Made by a program: the position numbers and the translations under genes. From NCBI GenBank assembly GCA_945867815.1, contig CAMBIX010000008.1, positions 32,658 through 96,657 of the forward strand: a stretch of DNA of 64,000 nucleotides. Direction: 5' to 3'. The notes under the pieces were generated by a model, which was not told the origin of the DNA, made no database searches, and was given only the letters and a program-made list of their open reading frames with translations. This DNA is from an uncultured Veillonellaceae bacterium (GTDB lineage: Bacteria > Bacillota > Negativicutes > Veillonellales > Veillonellaceae). This document shows, one piece after another, positions 24,334 through 33,840 of the stretch. The first letter of the stretch is position 1, and each line of letters starts with the position of its first letter.

Positions 24334-26637
24334 ATGAGTCAATCTGACAAAAAGGACTTACGTCAGGGGATTCGTGTAACAGGCATTGTACAAGGGGTCG
24401 GTTTTCGGCCCCTTGTTTCTGTCTTAGCAGACAGGTATGAGTTAAGTGGTTTTGTCTATAATGATGCCCAAGGTGTTTATATAGAAGTGCAAGGGCCAGC
24501 AATGGAGTTAGCTCATTTTAGTCGTGACTTACAAGAAGGGGTACCACAAGGAGGGCGTATCGATTCTTGGAAGGTGAAAGACTTAGTTACAGTAGCTAAT
24601 GAGACTACTTTTATTATTAAGGCGTCTCCTAATCAGAAGCAGGGACAAGTCTTTTTAAGTGCGGATACAGCGCCTTGTAAGGATTGCTTAAAGGAACTCT
24701 TAGATCCGCATAACCGACGGTATGGTTATGCATTTATTAATTGTACCCACTGTGGGCCTCGCTATACGTTAATCGAAGCCACTCCTTATGACCGAGCACG
24801 CACGTCTATGAAGGTCTTTCCTATGTGCCAACCTTGTCAGGCAGAGTATGATGACATTCATAGTCGGCGCTACCATGCAGAGCCTAATGCCTGCCCTGAT
24901 TGTGGGCCACACTACTCCTTATATTCGCCCCAGCAGGAGCTCTTACTAGATAAAGAAGGGGAGGCTTTTGCAGAAGCGAGACGGCAGATTGCTAAGGGGC
25001 AGATTGTTGCCTTAAAGGGGATTGGCGGCTATCATTTAATCTGTGATGCTAGAAATGAAAAGGCAGTTCAGCGCTTGCGTAAGCGTAAGCGCCGTCCCGA
25101 TAAGCCCCTAGCTTTGATGGTTAAGTCTTTAGAGCTAGTGCGGCAAATCGCTCAAATTAGTCCTAAGGAGGAAGCTCTATTACAATCGCCTAAGCGGCCC
25201 ATAGTTCTCTTGCCTTGGAAGATGGATAGTGTAGTGAAAGTCGCTAGAGAGGCCGTGGCACCTCAAAACCATCAAGTAGGCCTTATGCTTCCTTATGCAC
25301 CTGTCCATTATGTGCTCTTACCAGAAGAGGCGGTGTGGGTTATGACGAGTGGTAACCCTAGTGGTTTTCCTGTGATTTATGAGGATGAAGAGGCTTTTAG
25401 AGAGCTGGCGTCTATTGCTGATGTTTTTTTGACACATAATCGGCGTATCGTATCACCTGTTGATGATTCAGTGACGGCTCTTGTTGAAGATAAGCCCTAC
25501 TTGTATCGTCGTAGCCGTGGGTATGTACCTTTATCGATTGGTGTGCCTATAAAAGGTAAAAAAACTTGGCCTACCCTATTAGCCATGGGGGGCGATTTAA
25601 AGAATGCTTTTGCGATGAATCGAGATAAACAGGTGCTTTTAGGTCCTCACATAGGCGATTTACAGAATCAAGCTATGAATGATATGCTGCGGCAAAGCAT
25701 TCGGCGTTATCAAAACTTGTTTCAATTAAAGCCTAAGAAGGTTCTTGTAGATGCTCATCCCGCTTATTTTTCTAGTCAATTAGGAAGAGAATTAGCTAAG
25801 GCTTGGCAGGTGCCTTGTATAGAGGTGCAGCATCATCAGGCTCATGCAGCCAGTGTCATCGCTGAATATGGTCTTCAAGGCAAGGTCTTGGGCCTTGTTA
25901 TGGATGGGACGGGTTATGGACCAGATGGCACCATTTGGGGCAGTGAGTGGCTCTTATGCCAAGATGGTGACTATGAGCGGTTGGCACATTTATCTTATAC
26001 CCCACTTCCTGGTGGAGAAGAGGCTGTCCGTCAACCATGGCGGCAGGCAGCCTACTATTTGCAAACTATCTATGGAGATACGTGGCCTGCGCCGTATGTA
26101 GCTTGGCGTAATACTTTGCCGAAGCAGGCTAATTTGCTTTTACAGGCCCTAGCACATGGTATGAAGTTTCCTTTAGCTTGTGGGGCTGGTCGCTTGTTTG
26201 ATGCGGCTGGTTGCTTATTAGGCTTAGGGAATGTGCATAGTTTTGATGGGCAGGTGGCTATGGCGCTGGAAGAGCTGGCCTATGGAAGTCGAGGTGGGAT
26301 TTGGCCGTATACCATTGAAGAGAATGAATTGCCAGTTAGTGCCTTAATTAAACCTTTAATAGTAGGTCGAGTGAAGGGACTGTCGAGGGATTTTTTAGCC
26401 GCGTCTTTTCATCAAACCTTAGCCCGCATGCTGGCTGATAAAACGGTACAGTTGTGTCAGGTAAAGGGGATAAAGCAAGTTGTTTTAAGTGGAGGCGTTT
26501 TTCAAAACCGTCTGTTATTAGAAAGCCTAGTGTCTTTGCTTCGCATAAAGGATTTACAGGTCTATATACCTCATCAAGCACCCGTTAATGACGGTGGTCT
26601 AGCCTTGGGGCAGCTTTATATCGGTCAAATGAAATAA
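24334..26637 (+). CDS. hypF: Hydrogenase maturation carbamoyltransferase HypF
   Basis: Converts carbamoyl phosphate to a carbamoyl adenylate and transfers the carbamoyl group to HypE, the first step of cyanide-ligand synthesis for [NiFe] hydrogenase. The 767 aa are arranged as an acylphosphatase domain (GIVQGVGFRPLV near residues 13-24), zinc-finger region (CKDCLKELL, CTHCGPRYT, CQPCQAEY, CPDCGP), YrdC-like domain (about 200-380) and Kae1-like domain with VQHHQAHAASV and VMDGTGYGPDG. GGAGG precedes the ATG, 9 bp after the SCIFF maturase, so the two may be co-transcribed. Confidence 0.95.
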   Translation: MSQSDKKDLRQGIRVTGIVQGVGFRPLVSVLADRYELSGFVYNDAQGVYIEVQGPAMELAHFSRDLQEGVPQGGRIDSWKVKDLVTVANETTFIIKASPNQKQGQVFLSADTAPCKDCLKELLDPHNRRYGYAFINCTHCGPRYTLIEATPYDRARTSMKVFPMCQPCQAEYDDIHSRRYHAEPNACPDCGPHYSLYSPQQELLLDKEGEAFAEARRQIAKGQIVALKGIGGYHLICDARNEKAVQRLRKRKRRPDKPLALMVKSLELVRQIAQISPKEEALLQSPKRPIVLLPWKMDSVVKVAREAVAPQNHQVGLMLPYAPVHYVLLPEEAVWVMTSGNPSGFPVIYEDEEAFRELASIADVFLTHNRRIVSPVDDSVTALVEDKPYLYRRSRGYVPLSIGVPIKGKKTWPTLLAMGGDLKNAFAMNRDKQVLLGPHIGDLQNQAMNDMLRQSIRRYQNLFQLKPKKVLVDAHPAYFSSQLGRELAKAWQVPCIEVQHHQAHAASVIAEYGLQGKVLGLVMDGTGYGPDGTIWGSEWLLCQDGDYERLAHLSYTPLPGGEEAVRQPWRQAAYYLQTIYGDTWPAPYVAWRNTLPKQANLLLQALAHGMKFPLACGAGRLFDAAGCLLGLGNVHSFDGQVAMALEELAYGSRGGIWPYTIEENELPVSALIKPLIVGRVKGLSRDFLAASFHQTLARMLADKTVQLCQVKGIKQVVLSGGVFQNRLLLESLVSLLRIKDLQVYIPHQAPVNDGGLALGQLYIGQMK

Positions 26638-26748
26638 GAATTACTTGAAGTCTATCTTGAAAGAAGTCTTGAATTGGCGTACTATAAATTTGTTAGGTTA
26701 AAAGGCTTACGATTTATCTAAACTAGTTAACAAAATAAATTATAGTGG

Positions 26749-26779
26749 GTCTATGCATTCTATAAATCATAGGCTTTTT
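26749..26779 (+). terminator. Probable terminator after hypF
   Basis: Stem GTCTATG (26749-26755) with CATAGGC (26768-26774), then TTTTT. It suggests hypC starts a new transcript. Confidence 0.55.
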
Positions 26780-26862
26780 GTAATTGGTATTTATTAGATT
26801 TATTACTAAGAGGCCTTTTTATATAGTGATATATGAATTAAGAAATAGAAGGAGAATGGGCT

Positions 26863-27114
26863 ATGTGTTTAGCTGTTCCTGCACAATTAGTAAAGGTAAA
26901 TGGATATATTGGCACCATTGAACTTGGCGGAGTAAGACGAGATTGTAGTCTTATGTTAGTATCGGATGCAAAAGTTGGTGACTGGGTGCTAGTGCATGCA
27001 GGCTGTGCCGTACAAATTGTAGATGAAAATGAAGCGAAAGCTACGATAGATGCATTTCAGGAGCTAGAAGAACGTGAACAAGCTTACGATAGACGACAAA
27101 GCACAAGTTGCTAA
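26863..27114 (+). CDS. hypC: Hydrogenase maturation chaperone HypC
   Basis: An 83-aa chaperone with the invariant MCLAVPAQLV start; Cys2 binds the Fe(CN)2CO precursor together with HypD and delivers it to the hydrogenase large subunit. AAGGAGA lies upstream. Its 3' end overlaps the hypD start by 41 bp. It belongs to the HypC/HybG family. Confidence 0.93.
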   Translation: MCLAVPAQLVKVNGYIGTIELGGVRRDCSLMLVSDAKVGDWVLVHAGCAVQIVDENEAKATIDAFQELEEREQAYDRRQSTSC

Positions 27115-28192
27115 AGAATTACTGAAGGAGATTCGAGACTTACATACTAAAGGAGAATCTCTTCGTTTTATGGAAGTGTGTGGCACGCATACGGTCGCTA
27201 TTTTTAGGGAAGGCTTGCGCAGCCTTCTACCAGATGGTATTGAGCTGGTAAGTGGACCAGGCTGTCCTGTTTGTGTAACCGATCAAGTTTATATGGATAA
27301 GGCCTTGGCCTATGCCAAACGGGAGGATGTAGTGTTGGCTACTTTTGGCGATATGTTGAAGATCCCTGGTACGGAGGGAAACTTATGGGATGCTAAGACG
27401 GCCGGTGCTTCTATTGAAGTTATTTATAGTCCTTTTGAAGTCCTAGAGCTAGGCCGTAAGTATCCAGATAAGAAGATTGTTTTTTTAGCTATTGGTTTTG
27501 AAACGACTATAGCCGTTATTGCGGCTACTATAAAGGCGGTAGCACAAGAAGGGCTTACCAATGTCTTTTTCTTGGTATCACATAAATTGGTGCCACCCGC
27601 TTTGAAGGCTTTGCTTGATCAAAAAGAAGGCCAAATTGATGGTTTCTTATTACCTGGTCATGTGAGTGTTATTATTGGAGAAAAGCCCTATCAGTTTTTA
27701 GCTGATGACTATCATATGCCTGGCTGTATCGCTGGTTTTGATGGAATTGAGATTTTATCAGCTATTGTTGATTTGTTGCGACAGCGTAAGACACAGCATT
27801 TTTATGTAGGTAATCAATATAAGTCCGTCGTAGCGCCGAAAGGGAATCCGCAGGCTCTAGCCTTAATGGATGAATTATATGAACCTATTGATGATACATG
27901 GCGAGGGATTGGGACAATTCCTAAATCAGGGCTAGCTTTAAAAGGACCTTATGTACAATTTGATGTAGAAAAGCAAGTACCTCTAGGTCATATAGGGCCG
28001 ACAATACCGCCTAAGGGGTGTCAATGTGGTCGTGTCTTGCAGGGCCTGATTCGACCAGACCAGTGTCCTTTATTTGGTAAAGCATGTACGGCGGACCATC
28101 CAGTGGGAGCTTGTATGGTATCCGTAGAAGGGGCCTGTGCAGCTTGGTATAAATATGGACGCAGTAGTGGAGGCCTTGTATGGGAGGAGTAA
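27074..28192 (+). CDS. hypD: Hydrogenase maturation protein HypD
   Basis: A 372-aa [4Fe-4S] scaffold on which the Fe(CN)2CO unit is assembled with HypC and HypE. Conserved motifs are MEVCGTHTVAI, GPGCPVCV (catalytic Cys), GFETTIA, LPGHVSVIIG and the C-terminal cluster-binding region CQCGRVLQG...CPLFGKAC...GACMVS. I accept GTG 27074 as the start because the family needs some 30 residues before MEVCGTHT and no in-frame ATG precedes it; the ribosome-binding site is weak and lies inside hypC. Confidence 0.93.
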   Translation: MNKLTIDDKAQVAKELLKEIRDLHTKGESLRFMEVCGTHTVAIFREGLRSLLPDGIELVSGPGCPVCVTDQVYMDKALAYAKREDVVLATFGDMLKIPGTEGNLWDAKTAGASIEVIYSPFEVLELGRKYPDKKIVFLAIGFETTIAVIAATIKAVAQEGLTNVFFLVSHKLVPPALKALLDQKEGQIDGFLLPGHVSVIIGEKPYQFLADDYHMPGCIAGFDGIEILSAIVDLLRQRKTQHFYVGNQYKSVVAPKGNPQALALMDELYEPIDDTWRGIGTIPKSGLALKGPYVQFDVEKQVPLGHIGPTIPPKGCQCGRVLQGLIRPDQCPLFGKACTADHPVGACMVSVEGACAAWYKYGRSSGGLVWEE

Positions 28193-28196
28193 GGCA

Positions 28197-29207
28197 ATGG
28201 AAGAGGTAATACGTTTAGTTCATGGTAATGGCGGTCGTTTTAGCCATGAGTTAATGGAAAAACATATTATGAAGCATTTTAGAAATGCTTTATTAGAGCC
28301 TTTGCATGATGGGGCTCAGTTTGCCGTTTCCGCTGGTCGTATGGCTTTTACTACAGATTCTTATGTGGTAACACCAGCTTTTTTCCCAGGTGGGAATATT
28401 GGTAAATTAGCTGTATGTGGCACGGTTAATGACCTAGCTATGAATGGGGCTGTACCTAAATACTTAAGCTGTGGTTTTATCTTAGAAGAAGGTCTCTCTA
28501 TGGAGACGTTGGAAAAGGTTTTAACAACCATGGAGGTTATGGCTGATAAGGCAGGTGTATCCATTGTAACAGGTGATACCAAGGTCGTTGAACGCGGTGC
28601 CGTTGACGGTATTTATATTAATACGGCCGGTGTAGGCTTCATTCCAGATTCTGTTCATATTGCGCCGTCTCGGGTGGAAGCAGATATGGATATTATTTTA
28701 TCCGGTTCTTTAGGTGACCATGCAGTGGCTGTTATGGGTACACGATTTGGCTTGACTTTGCCAGAATCGATACATACGGATTGTGCTCCTTTAAACCATA
28801 TGGTGGGGGCGGTCCTAGCTAAAGAGGCAGAAAATGTTGCTCTTATGCGAGATCCTACACGTGGTGGATTGGCCACGGTTTTGCAAGAAATTGCGGACTC
28901 GGCGCAGGTGGGGATTTTAATTAAAGAAGAAACCCTGCCTGTCCATGAAGATGTGGCCTCTGTGTGCAGTATGTTAGGTTATGATCCACTCTATTTGGCT
29001 AATGAAGGAAAGGTTGTTTTCTTTGTGCGTAGGGAGGCAACAGCAGCTGTTTTGGATATTTTACATACTTTTGATGAAGGTAAAGAAGCCGTTTGTATTG
29101 GACATACCCTAGCTAAGAACCAAGGACGAGTAGGTCTAGAAACGGTCGTTGGTGGTATTCGTTTGTTAGATATGTTAGGTGAAGATCAAGTGCCAAGGAT
29201 CTGTTAA
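28197..29207 (+). CDS. hypE: Hydrogenase maturation protein HypE
   Basis: Dehydrates the carbamoyl group on its C-terminal cysteine to a thiocyanate, the cyanide donor. The 336-aa protein ends in the hallmark PRIC. Its PurM-like ATP-binding fold shows HGNGGRFSHELM, TDSYVVTPAFFPGGNIGKLA, VTGDTKVV and MRDPTRGGLATVL. ATG 28197 with GGGAGGAG upstream is preferred over an earlier in-frame ATG at 28137 inside hypD. The hypC-D-E group ends at the terminator at 29227; hypA, hypB and hydrogenase structural genes are not in the window. Confidence 0.95.
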   Translation: MEEVIRLVHGNGGRFSHELMEKHIMKHFRNALLEPLHDGAQFAVSAGRMAFTTDSYVVTPAFFPGGNIGKLAVCGTVNDLAMNGAVPKYLSCGFILEEGLSMETLEKVLTTMEVMADKAGVSIVTGDTKVVERGAVDGIYINTAGVGFIPDSVHIAPSRVEADMDIILSGSLGDHAVAVMGTRFGLTLPESIHTDCAPLNHMVGAVLAKEAENVALMRDPTRGGLATVLQEIADSAQVGILIKEETLPVHEDVASVCSMLGYDPLYLANEGKVVFFVRREATAAVLDILHTFDEGKEAVCIGHTLAKNQGRVGLETVVGGIRLLDMLGEDQVPRIC

Positions 29208-29226
29208 TAGATAGACTGGATAAAAA

Positions 29227-29250
29227 GGATGACTGAGGTCATCCTTTTTT
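29227..29250 (+). terminator. Terminator after hypE
   Basis: Stem GGATGAC (29227-29233), loop TGAG, GTCATCC (29238-29244), preceded by AAAAA and followed by TTTTTT. Confidence 0.9.
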
Positions 29251-29360
29251 ATTTTCTCTTCATCTATGTATGCTACTGTGAGACTATTACTTTTATTTAT
29301 CTAGCTATTTTAGTCGATTTTTGCTAAAATAATCATGTATATACAGTAGGAGGTTACGTC

Positions 29361-29801
29361 ATGAAAAAGCAAATAGTAGCAGCTGCACTTATTGGAGCCT
29401 TAACACTATCCGCTGGTATTGGTACATCACAGGCCTTTAATTTAGGCAGTGTACTCGGTGGTGTTGTAAAAGTGGGAGGCATCGGTATCGTTGTTGATAA
29501 GTTTGGTGGTCAAATCGATAGTTTCTTAAATAAATTATTGAAACAAAATAATTTAAGTACGACTTATACGACAAAGGTAGTGCCTATTGTTAGTGTGGGC
29601 GGCAAGAATTATATTGGGGCTGCTCAGGTAACGGGACCAGAATCCGAAGTGTCACGTGTTAAGGCTGTTGCAGAAATTACAGGTAGCTTTAATGATTTGA
29701 TTCAAGTTAAGGGGTTGGTGCCGGTAGATAGCGTTAACCCAGTAGGTGCTTCTCGTATTCAAGGGGTCGGTGTATCAGCGATTATAGATGTACGTATCTA
29801 G
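29361..29801 (+). CDS. Secreted protein, unknown function
   Basis: A 146-aa exported protein with a clear signal peptide (cleavage probably after TSQA, near residue 25). The mature part begins with a glycine-rich segment (GSVLGGVVKVGGIGIVV) that could insert in or lie on a membrane, followed by a small soluble domain ending VSAIIDVRI. AGGAGG precedes the ATG. It sits upstream of two envelope genes, suggesting a periplasmic or outer-membrane role; no family was recognised. Confidence 0.7.
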   Translation: MKKQIVAAALIGALTLSAGIGTSQAFNLGSVLGGVVKVGGIGIVVDKFGGQIDSFLNKLLKQNNLSTTYTTKVVPIVSVGGKNYIGAAQVTGPESEVSRVKAVAEITGSFNDLIQVKGLVPVDSVNPVGASRIQGVGVSAIIDVRI

Positions 29802-29959
29802 TTGATTTGAAGTGAATTACAGGGCTTTTGGAATATAGGTGTCTATGTAGTGATAGATTTATACAAGAGCTTGTTTAGTAAGCTAAGAAAATGAGATTAG
29901 CTTTAGAAATCGTAGAATCGAATGACGTAACTAAGCATAGATAAATAATGGAGGATTAT

Positions 29960-31123
29960 ATGAAGAAGGAATTACTGGCAGTAGCAGTGGCTCTTATGAT
30001 GACAGGTAGTACTTGGGCTGCAACACCAGATACGGTGGTAGGTAAGACAGATGCCATGGAAACGGTTGTATATGGACAAGTTCAGCAAGGGGCTATTATT
30101 GACCGTGTTAATCAATTGGATGAAACGGTATATGGCACACAAGGCTCTGGTACCTTAAGTCAGAAAGTAGATTCTTTATATTCCTCTATTGAAGGTGGTT
30201 CTAATTCTAATAAAGCGACTATTTTACAGCGTTTAGATGTATTGGAATGGACCTATAATAATAAGGTTAATAATGGGTCCTTAATTAATCGTGTAGAACG
30301 ATTAGAACGCAGTGTATATGGACGGGTAACGACGGGTTCCTTATCGAGCCGTATTTCTTCTTTATACAAGACCATTGATGGAGCCGATGTTAAATTAACC
30401 CCACAAATTGGGACTATCGCACAAAATCATGTGTTTGCTGTTACTTTAGATACACCTATTAGCTCTAAAACGGACAAGGTAGGCGATCCATTTACCTTTA
30501 CTGTAGCCGAAGATATTATGGATGGCGATGTGTTGTTAGTACCAGCAGGTACGCAGGGAACAGGCAAAATTACTATGCTGAAAAAAGCGGGTATATTTGG
30601 ACGCAATGCTAAAGTTGATTTGTCCTTTGATAATATTCCAACCATTGATGGTTCTAGCTTTGCTGCTTATCAGGGAGATGACGCTAAGCAGAAGACGAAG
30701 AGTATGTTAACGGCAGCAGGTGCTTCGGTAGCGGGGGTAGCCTTACTAGGGCCTGTTGGTCTAGTAGGGGGCCTCTTGGTGAAAGGCCAATCCGTTGAAT
30801 TACCAGTAGGTACAACAGTTTATGTACAGCCAACGGAAACAGTAACGGTACAAGGAATTGTTGTTGGCGGTGATGGGTTGAACCATGCCAATGATATGGC
30901 AGTACAGCCAATGGCTGATAGCATTGACAATACAGTAACAGCAGCACCGGTCGCACAGTCTACAGCAGCGAGTGATACGGATACAAGCGTCGATGATAGT
31001 GAAGTAGCTGGGGATACAGCAAGTGCGTCAGCTTCAGATACGTCGGCTGCAGATACCAGTGCAAGTAGTGGTGATACAGGGGTAGCCCCATCAGAACCGA
31101 TTGTTGTTGTTAAACGTTCATAA
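29960..31123 (+). CDS. Exported repeat protein, envelope-associated
   Basis: A 387-aa secreted protein: a signal peptide ending TWAA, then about five degenerate 20-25-residue repeats of the form VYGxxxxGSLxxRVxxLE (for example SVYGRVTTGSLSSRISSLY) between residues 30 and 140. A beta-rich domain (about 150-240), a short Gly/Ala hydrophobic stretch (AAGASVAGVALLGPVGLVGG) and an Asp/Ser/Ala-rich tail follow. The start is ATG 29960, with GGAGG inside the upstream in-frame ATG extension. It is next to an LptD-like gene, so a role at the outer membrane is likely but unproven. Confidence 0.7.
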   Translation: MKKELLAVAVALMMTGSTWAATPDTVVGKTDAMETVVYGQVQQGAIIDRVNQLDETVYGTQGSGTLSQKVDSLYSSIEGGSNSNKATILQRLDVLEWTYNNKVNNGSLINRVERLERSVYGRVTTGSLSSRISSLYKTIDGADVKLTPQIGTIAQNHVFAVTLDTPISSKTDKVGDPFTFTVAEDIMDGDVLLVPAGTQGTGKITMLKKAGIFGRNAKVDLSFDNIPTIDGSSFAAYQGDDAKQKTKSMLTAAGASVAGVALLGPVGLVGGLLVKGQSVELPVGTTVYVQPTETVTVQGIVVGGDGLNHANDMAVQPMADSIDNTVTAAPVAQSTAASDTDTSVDDSEVAGDTASASASDTSAADTSASSGDTGVAPSEPIVVVKRS

Positions 31124-31141
31124 GAGAAAGGAATGTCATAG

Positions 31142-32752
31142 ATGCTGAGTAAAAAAGCTAACTGTGCATTGCTTTTATCTTTATTGACGATGCCAGCCCT
31201 GCCTGTTTGGGCACAGGATCTACCTGCGGCTTCTCAGGCGCAAGTAAGTAATCAAAATACAAGTAAAGCATGGGTCTCATCAGAAGTGATTCCGGCTGGT
31301 TCGGTTATGAGTCAAAAGCCTTTATTGTTTGGAGGTACTGACCCATTTCCTATGGATACGGATCCAGCTATGGTTCGGGTCGTTAAGCGAGGTACGCCAC
31401 CGCCACAGCCTGTGAATCCGAATACGTTACCTGTGGAAGTACAGGCTAATCAAATGACTTATTCGGATACGACGGGGGCTGTAACCGCAACTGGTGACGT
31501 TGATGTGTACCAAGGTAACCGTGAACTTTTTACTGGCGCCATTGCAGGGAATACAAAGACGCAGGAATATCATACAGTAGGTCCCTTCCATTATTTGGAA
31601 GATAAGGGTAAACTTAAGAACCTAACAGGTGATGATTTAAGTTATAATACAGGAACCAATGCGATTAATGCCCCACAAGTATCTGGTTGGGTAGCTCCGT
31701 ATTATATGGGAGCCCAAGATGGTCAGTTTGATGGGCAAGTGGGACATATCAAAAAAGGCTGGATAACGACAAAACATGCGATGGCCTTTAAAGGTACGCC
31801 AGACTATTCCGTAAAAGGTGATGATATTACTATTATTCCTGGGGATAAGGCAGTTATTCGTCATGCTAAGTTTTATATTCATGGATTTAAGTTATTAAGC
31901 CTGCCTAATTATACGGTGTCCTTACGGCATGATACGGGAAATAAGGTCAGTATATTTAATATTTTGCCACGACCTATGTATAACAGTACTGATGGCATTG
32001 GTTTGCGCGGTAATATAGATTATCCTATTGGCGAGCATGGGGAAGCTTATTTTGAATATCGTTTGTATGCGAAGTCGGGCTTTAAGCCATCCATAGGTTA
32101 CCGCCAGTACCTTCCTTGGGGGACAGCTCAGTTAGGTTATGATCGTTCATCGGCCACCTTAGATGCTAAAACGGTATGGGTAGAAAAACGACCGGAATTC
32201 TCCATTGAGACGAATACCTATCAAGTTGGTTCTACATCGTTTACGGTTCATGGCGGAGCTAGCCTAGGTTATTGGAAAGAAGGTTATATTAAAGGTTCTC
32301 ACCGTATGTATTATGGAGAAATTTCCCATACGCCAATAGCTGCCTTTGGCAATCATGTAAGCCTTCGGACTTTTGCAGGCTATCAAAATGACCATTATGG
32401 CTATGAAGACCGCACACGTAGTATGCCATACTATGGGGCTGATATGAACTGGCGGGTGAATAACCGCATCAGTGTATGGTCTGGTTACAGACAGGCTAAT
32501 ATTGCCCAAGGTTATGATTCGCCATATCCATTTGATACTGTCGAAATTAAACATAAAGGCGTCTTAGGTGGATCTATTCAGTTAACCCGCTTAGACCAGT
32601 TTATCGTTAATATTCAGAAGGATATGCGAACGGGTCAGACTAAGTACGTTGATTATACATGGCATCGTGATTTGCATTCCTTTGAAGCATGGTTAACTTA
32701 TCGGGCTAAGCAGCAGACATGGGAATATTTATGGCGTGCTAAAGATTTTTAA
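31142..32752 (+). CDS. LptD-like outer-membrane protein
   Basis: A 536-aa protein with a signal peptide (ending VWAQ), an N-terminal OstA/LptA-like jellyroll segment (PVEVQANQMTYSDTTGAVTA, GDVDVYQGNRELFTG, about residues 95-140) and a C-terminal region of alternating aromatic strands typical of a beta-barrel. It is shorter than Enterobacterial LptD. The likely role is lipopolysaccharide insertion or a related outer-membrane transport step in this diderm Firmicute. GAAAGGAA precedes the ATG, and it is 19 bp from the upstream repeat protein, implying an operon. Confidence 0.75.
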   Translation: MLSKKANCALLLSLLTMPALPVWAQDLPAASQAQVSNQNTSKAWVSSEVIPAGSVMSQKPLLFGGTDPFPMDTDPAMVRVVKRGTPPPQPVNPNTLPVEVQANQMTYSDTTGAVTATGDVDVYQGNRELFTGAIAGNTKTQEYHTVGPFHYLEDKGKLKNLTGDDLSYNTGTNAINAPQVSGWVAPYYMGAQDGQFDGQVGHIKKGWITTKHAMAFKGTPDYSVKGDDITIIPGDKAVIRHAKFYIHGFKLLSLPNYTVSLRHDTGNKVSIFNILPRPMYNSTDGIGLRGNIDYPIGEHGEAYFEYRLYAKSGFKPSIGYRQYLPWGTAQLGYDRSSATLDAKTVWVEKRPEFSIETNTYQVGSTSFTVHGGASLGYWKEGYIKGSHRMYYGEISHTPIAAFGNHVSLRTFAGYQNDHYGYEDRTRSMPYYGADMNWRVNNRISVWSGYRQANIAQGYDSPYPFDTVEIKHKGVLGGSIQLTRLDQFIVNIQKDMRTGQTKYVDYTWHRDLHSFEAWLTYRAKQQTWEYLWRAKDF

Positions 32753-32775
32753 TAGGTAAAGGGGTATGAAGAAGT

Positions 32776-33672
32776 ATGTCTTCCATTCGTAAAGTTGTTA
32801 TTCCAGCAGCTGGATTTGGTACACGTTTTTTACCAGCTACAAAAGCACAGCCAAAGGAAATGTTGCCGATTGTAGATACACCAGCTATTCAATATATTGT
32901 TGAAGAAGCCATTGCCTCTGGCATTGAAGAGATTTTAATTATTACAGGCCGCAACAAACGATCTATTGAAGACCACTTTGATTCGAGTGTGGAACTGGAA
33001 CAGTTATTGCAGCAACAGGGTAAGAAAATGCAGCTGGATATGGTTCGCCAATTAGCCGATATTCGAGTTCACTTTATTCGGCAAAAGGCGCCTCGTGGCT
33101 TAGGTGATGCCATTTATTGTGCAAAAGCATTTATTGGTGATGAACCTTTTGCTGTTATGCTCGGTGATGATGTGGTATATAACCCGACGACGCCTTGTTT
33201 GAAACAGTTGATGGATTGCTATGAAGAACGTGGTGGTACGATTTTAGGAGCTCAATTTGTACCAGAAGATAAGGTGAGTGCCTATGGGATTGTAGCAGGC
33301 ACACAGGTAGAGCCAAATCTTTACAAGGTAGATGGTTTAGTAGAAAAACCAAGCCGTGATATGGCACCGTCTAATTTAGCTGTATTAGGCCGTTATATTT
33401 TAACGCCAGATATTTTTACTGAATTAGAGAAGACGAAACCAGGCGCTGGTAATGAAATTCAATTGACAGATGCTCTAGCCCAATTATCTACTCCTATTTA
33501 TGCTTTGGCCTATGAAGGGGTACGGTATGATATTGGGGATCGGTTAGGCTATTTAAAGGCGACTGTTGAATATGCTTTGCGTAATCCTTTAGTCAAAGAT
33601 TCTTTTAAAGAGTATCTAGAAGGCTTGGATGTGCAGGCTGTGTATGATAAGGTATTGCCCTTTGAAAAGTAG
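32776..33672 (+). CDS. galU: UTP-glucose-1-phosphate uridylyltransferase
   Basis: Makes UDP-glucose for cell-surface polysaccharides and LPS. The 298-aa nucleotidyltransferase has the signature AAGFGTRFLPATKAQPKEML at the N-terminus, the metal/nucleotide region MLGDDVVY, VEKPSRDMAPSNLAVLGRYI and the late KPGAGNEIQLTDAL. A GTG or TTG is not needed: ATG 32776 follows AGGGG after the LptD-like gene by 23 bp, fitting a shared envelope operon. A palindromic terminator element follows. Confidence 0.95.
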   Translation: MSSIRKVVIPAAGFGTRFLPATKAQPKEMLPIVDTPAIQYIVEEAIASGIEEILIITGRNKRSIEDHFDSSVELEQLLQQQGKKMQLDMVRQLADIRVHFIRQKAPRGLGDAIYCAKAFIGDEPFAVMLGDDVVYNPTTPCLKQLMDCYEERGGTILGAQFVPEDKVSAYGIVAGTQVEPNLYKVDGLVEKPSRDMAPSNLAVLGRYILTPDIFTELEKTKPGAGNEIQLTDALAQLSTPIYALAYEGVRYDIGDRLGYLKATVEYALRNPLVKDSFKEYLEGLDVQAVYDKVLPFEK

Positions 33673-33709
33673 GGGTAATTGAATTATTAACGTGTAGCGT
33701 GATAAGAGA

Positions 33710-33780
33710 AAAGAAACCGACACAACCCTCGCGAGCTGGTGCTATCGCAAGGCTCTTTAACGGGTTGTGTCGATTTCTTT
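33710..33780 (+). repeat. Dispersed palindrome, P1 type (copy B), galU terminator
   Basis: Nineteen-bp arms AAAGAAACCGACACAACCC and GGGTTGTGTCGATTTCTTT (one mismatch) enclose the P1 core (TCGCGAGCTGGTGCTATCGC, then AAGGCTCTTTAAC). It is followed by TTTG. This is the best-preserved copy of the family. Confidence 0.85.
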
Positions 33781-33798
33781 TTGTTTATGTGTATTTAT

Positions 33799-33833
33799 GA
33801 GCTAGGCGATCTAAGGCTCTTTAACGGGTTACA
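33799..33833 (+). repeat. Partial P1 palindrome (copy C)
   Basis: GAGCTAGGCGATCTAAGGCT followed by CTTTAACGGGTTACATAGG matches the right two thirds of copy B, 20 bp downstream of it. The left arm is degenerate, so this copy may be decayed. Confidence 0.65.
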
Positions 33834-33840
33834 TAGGCTC

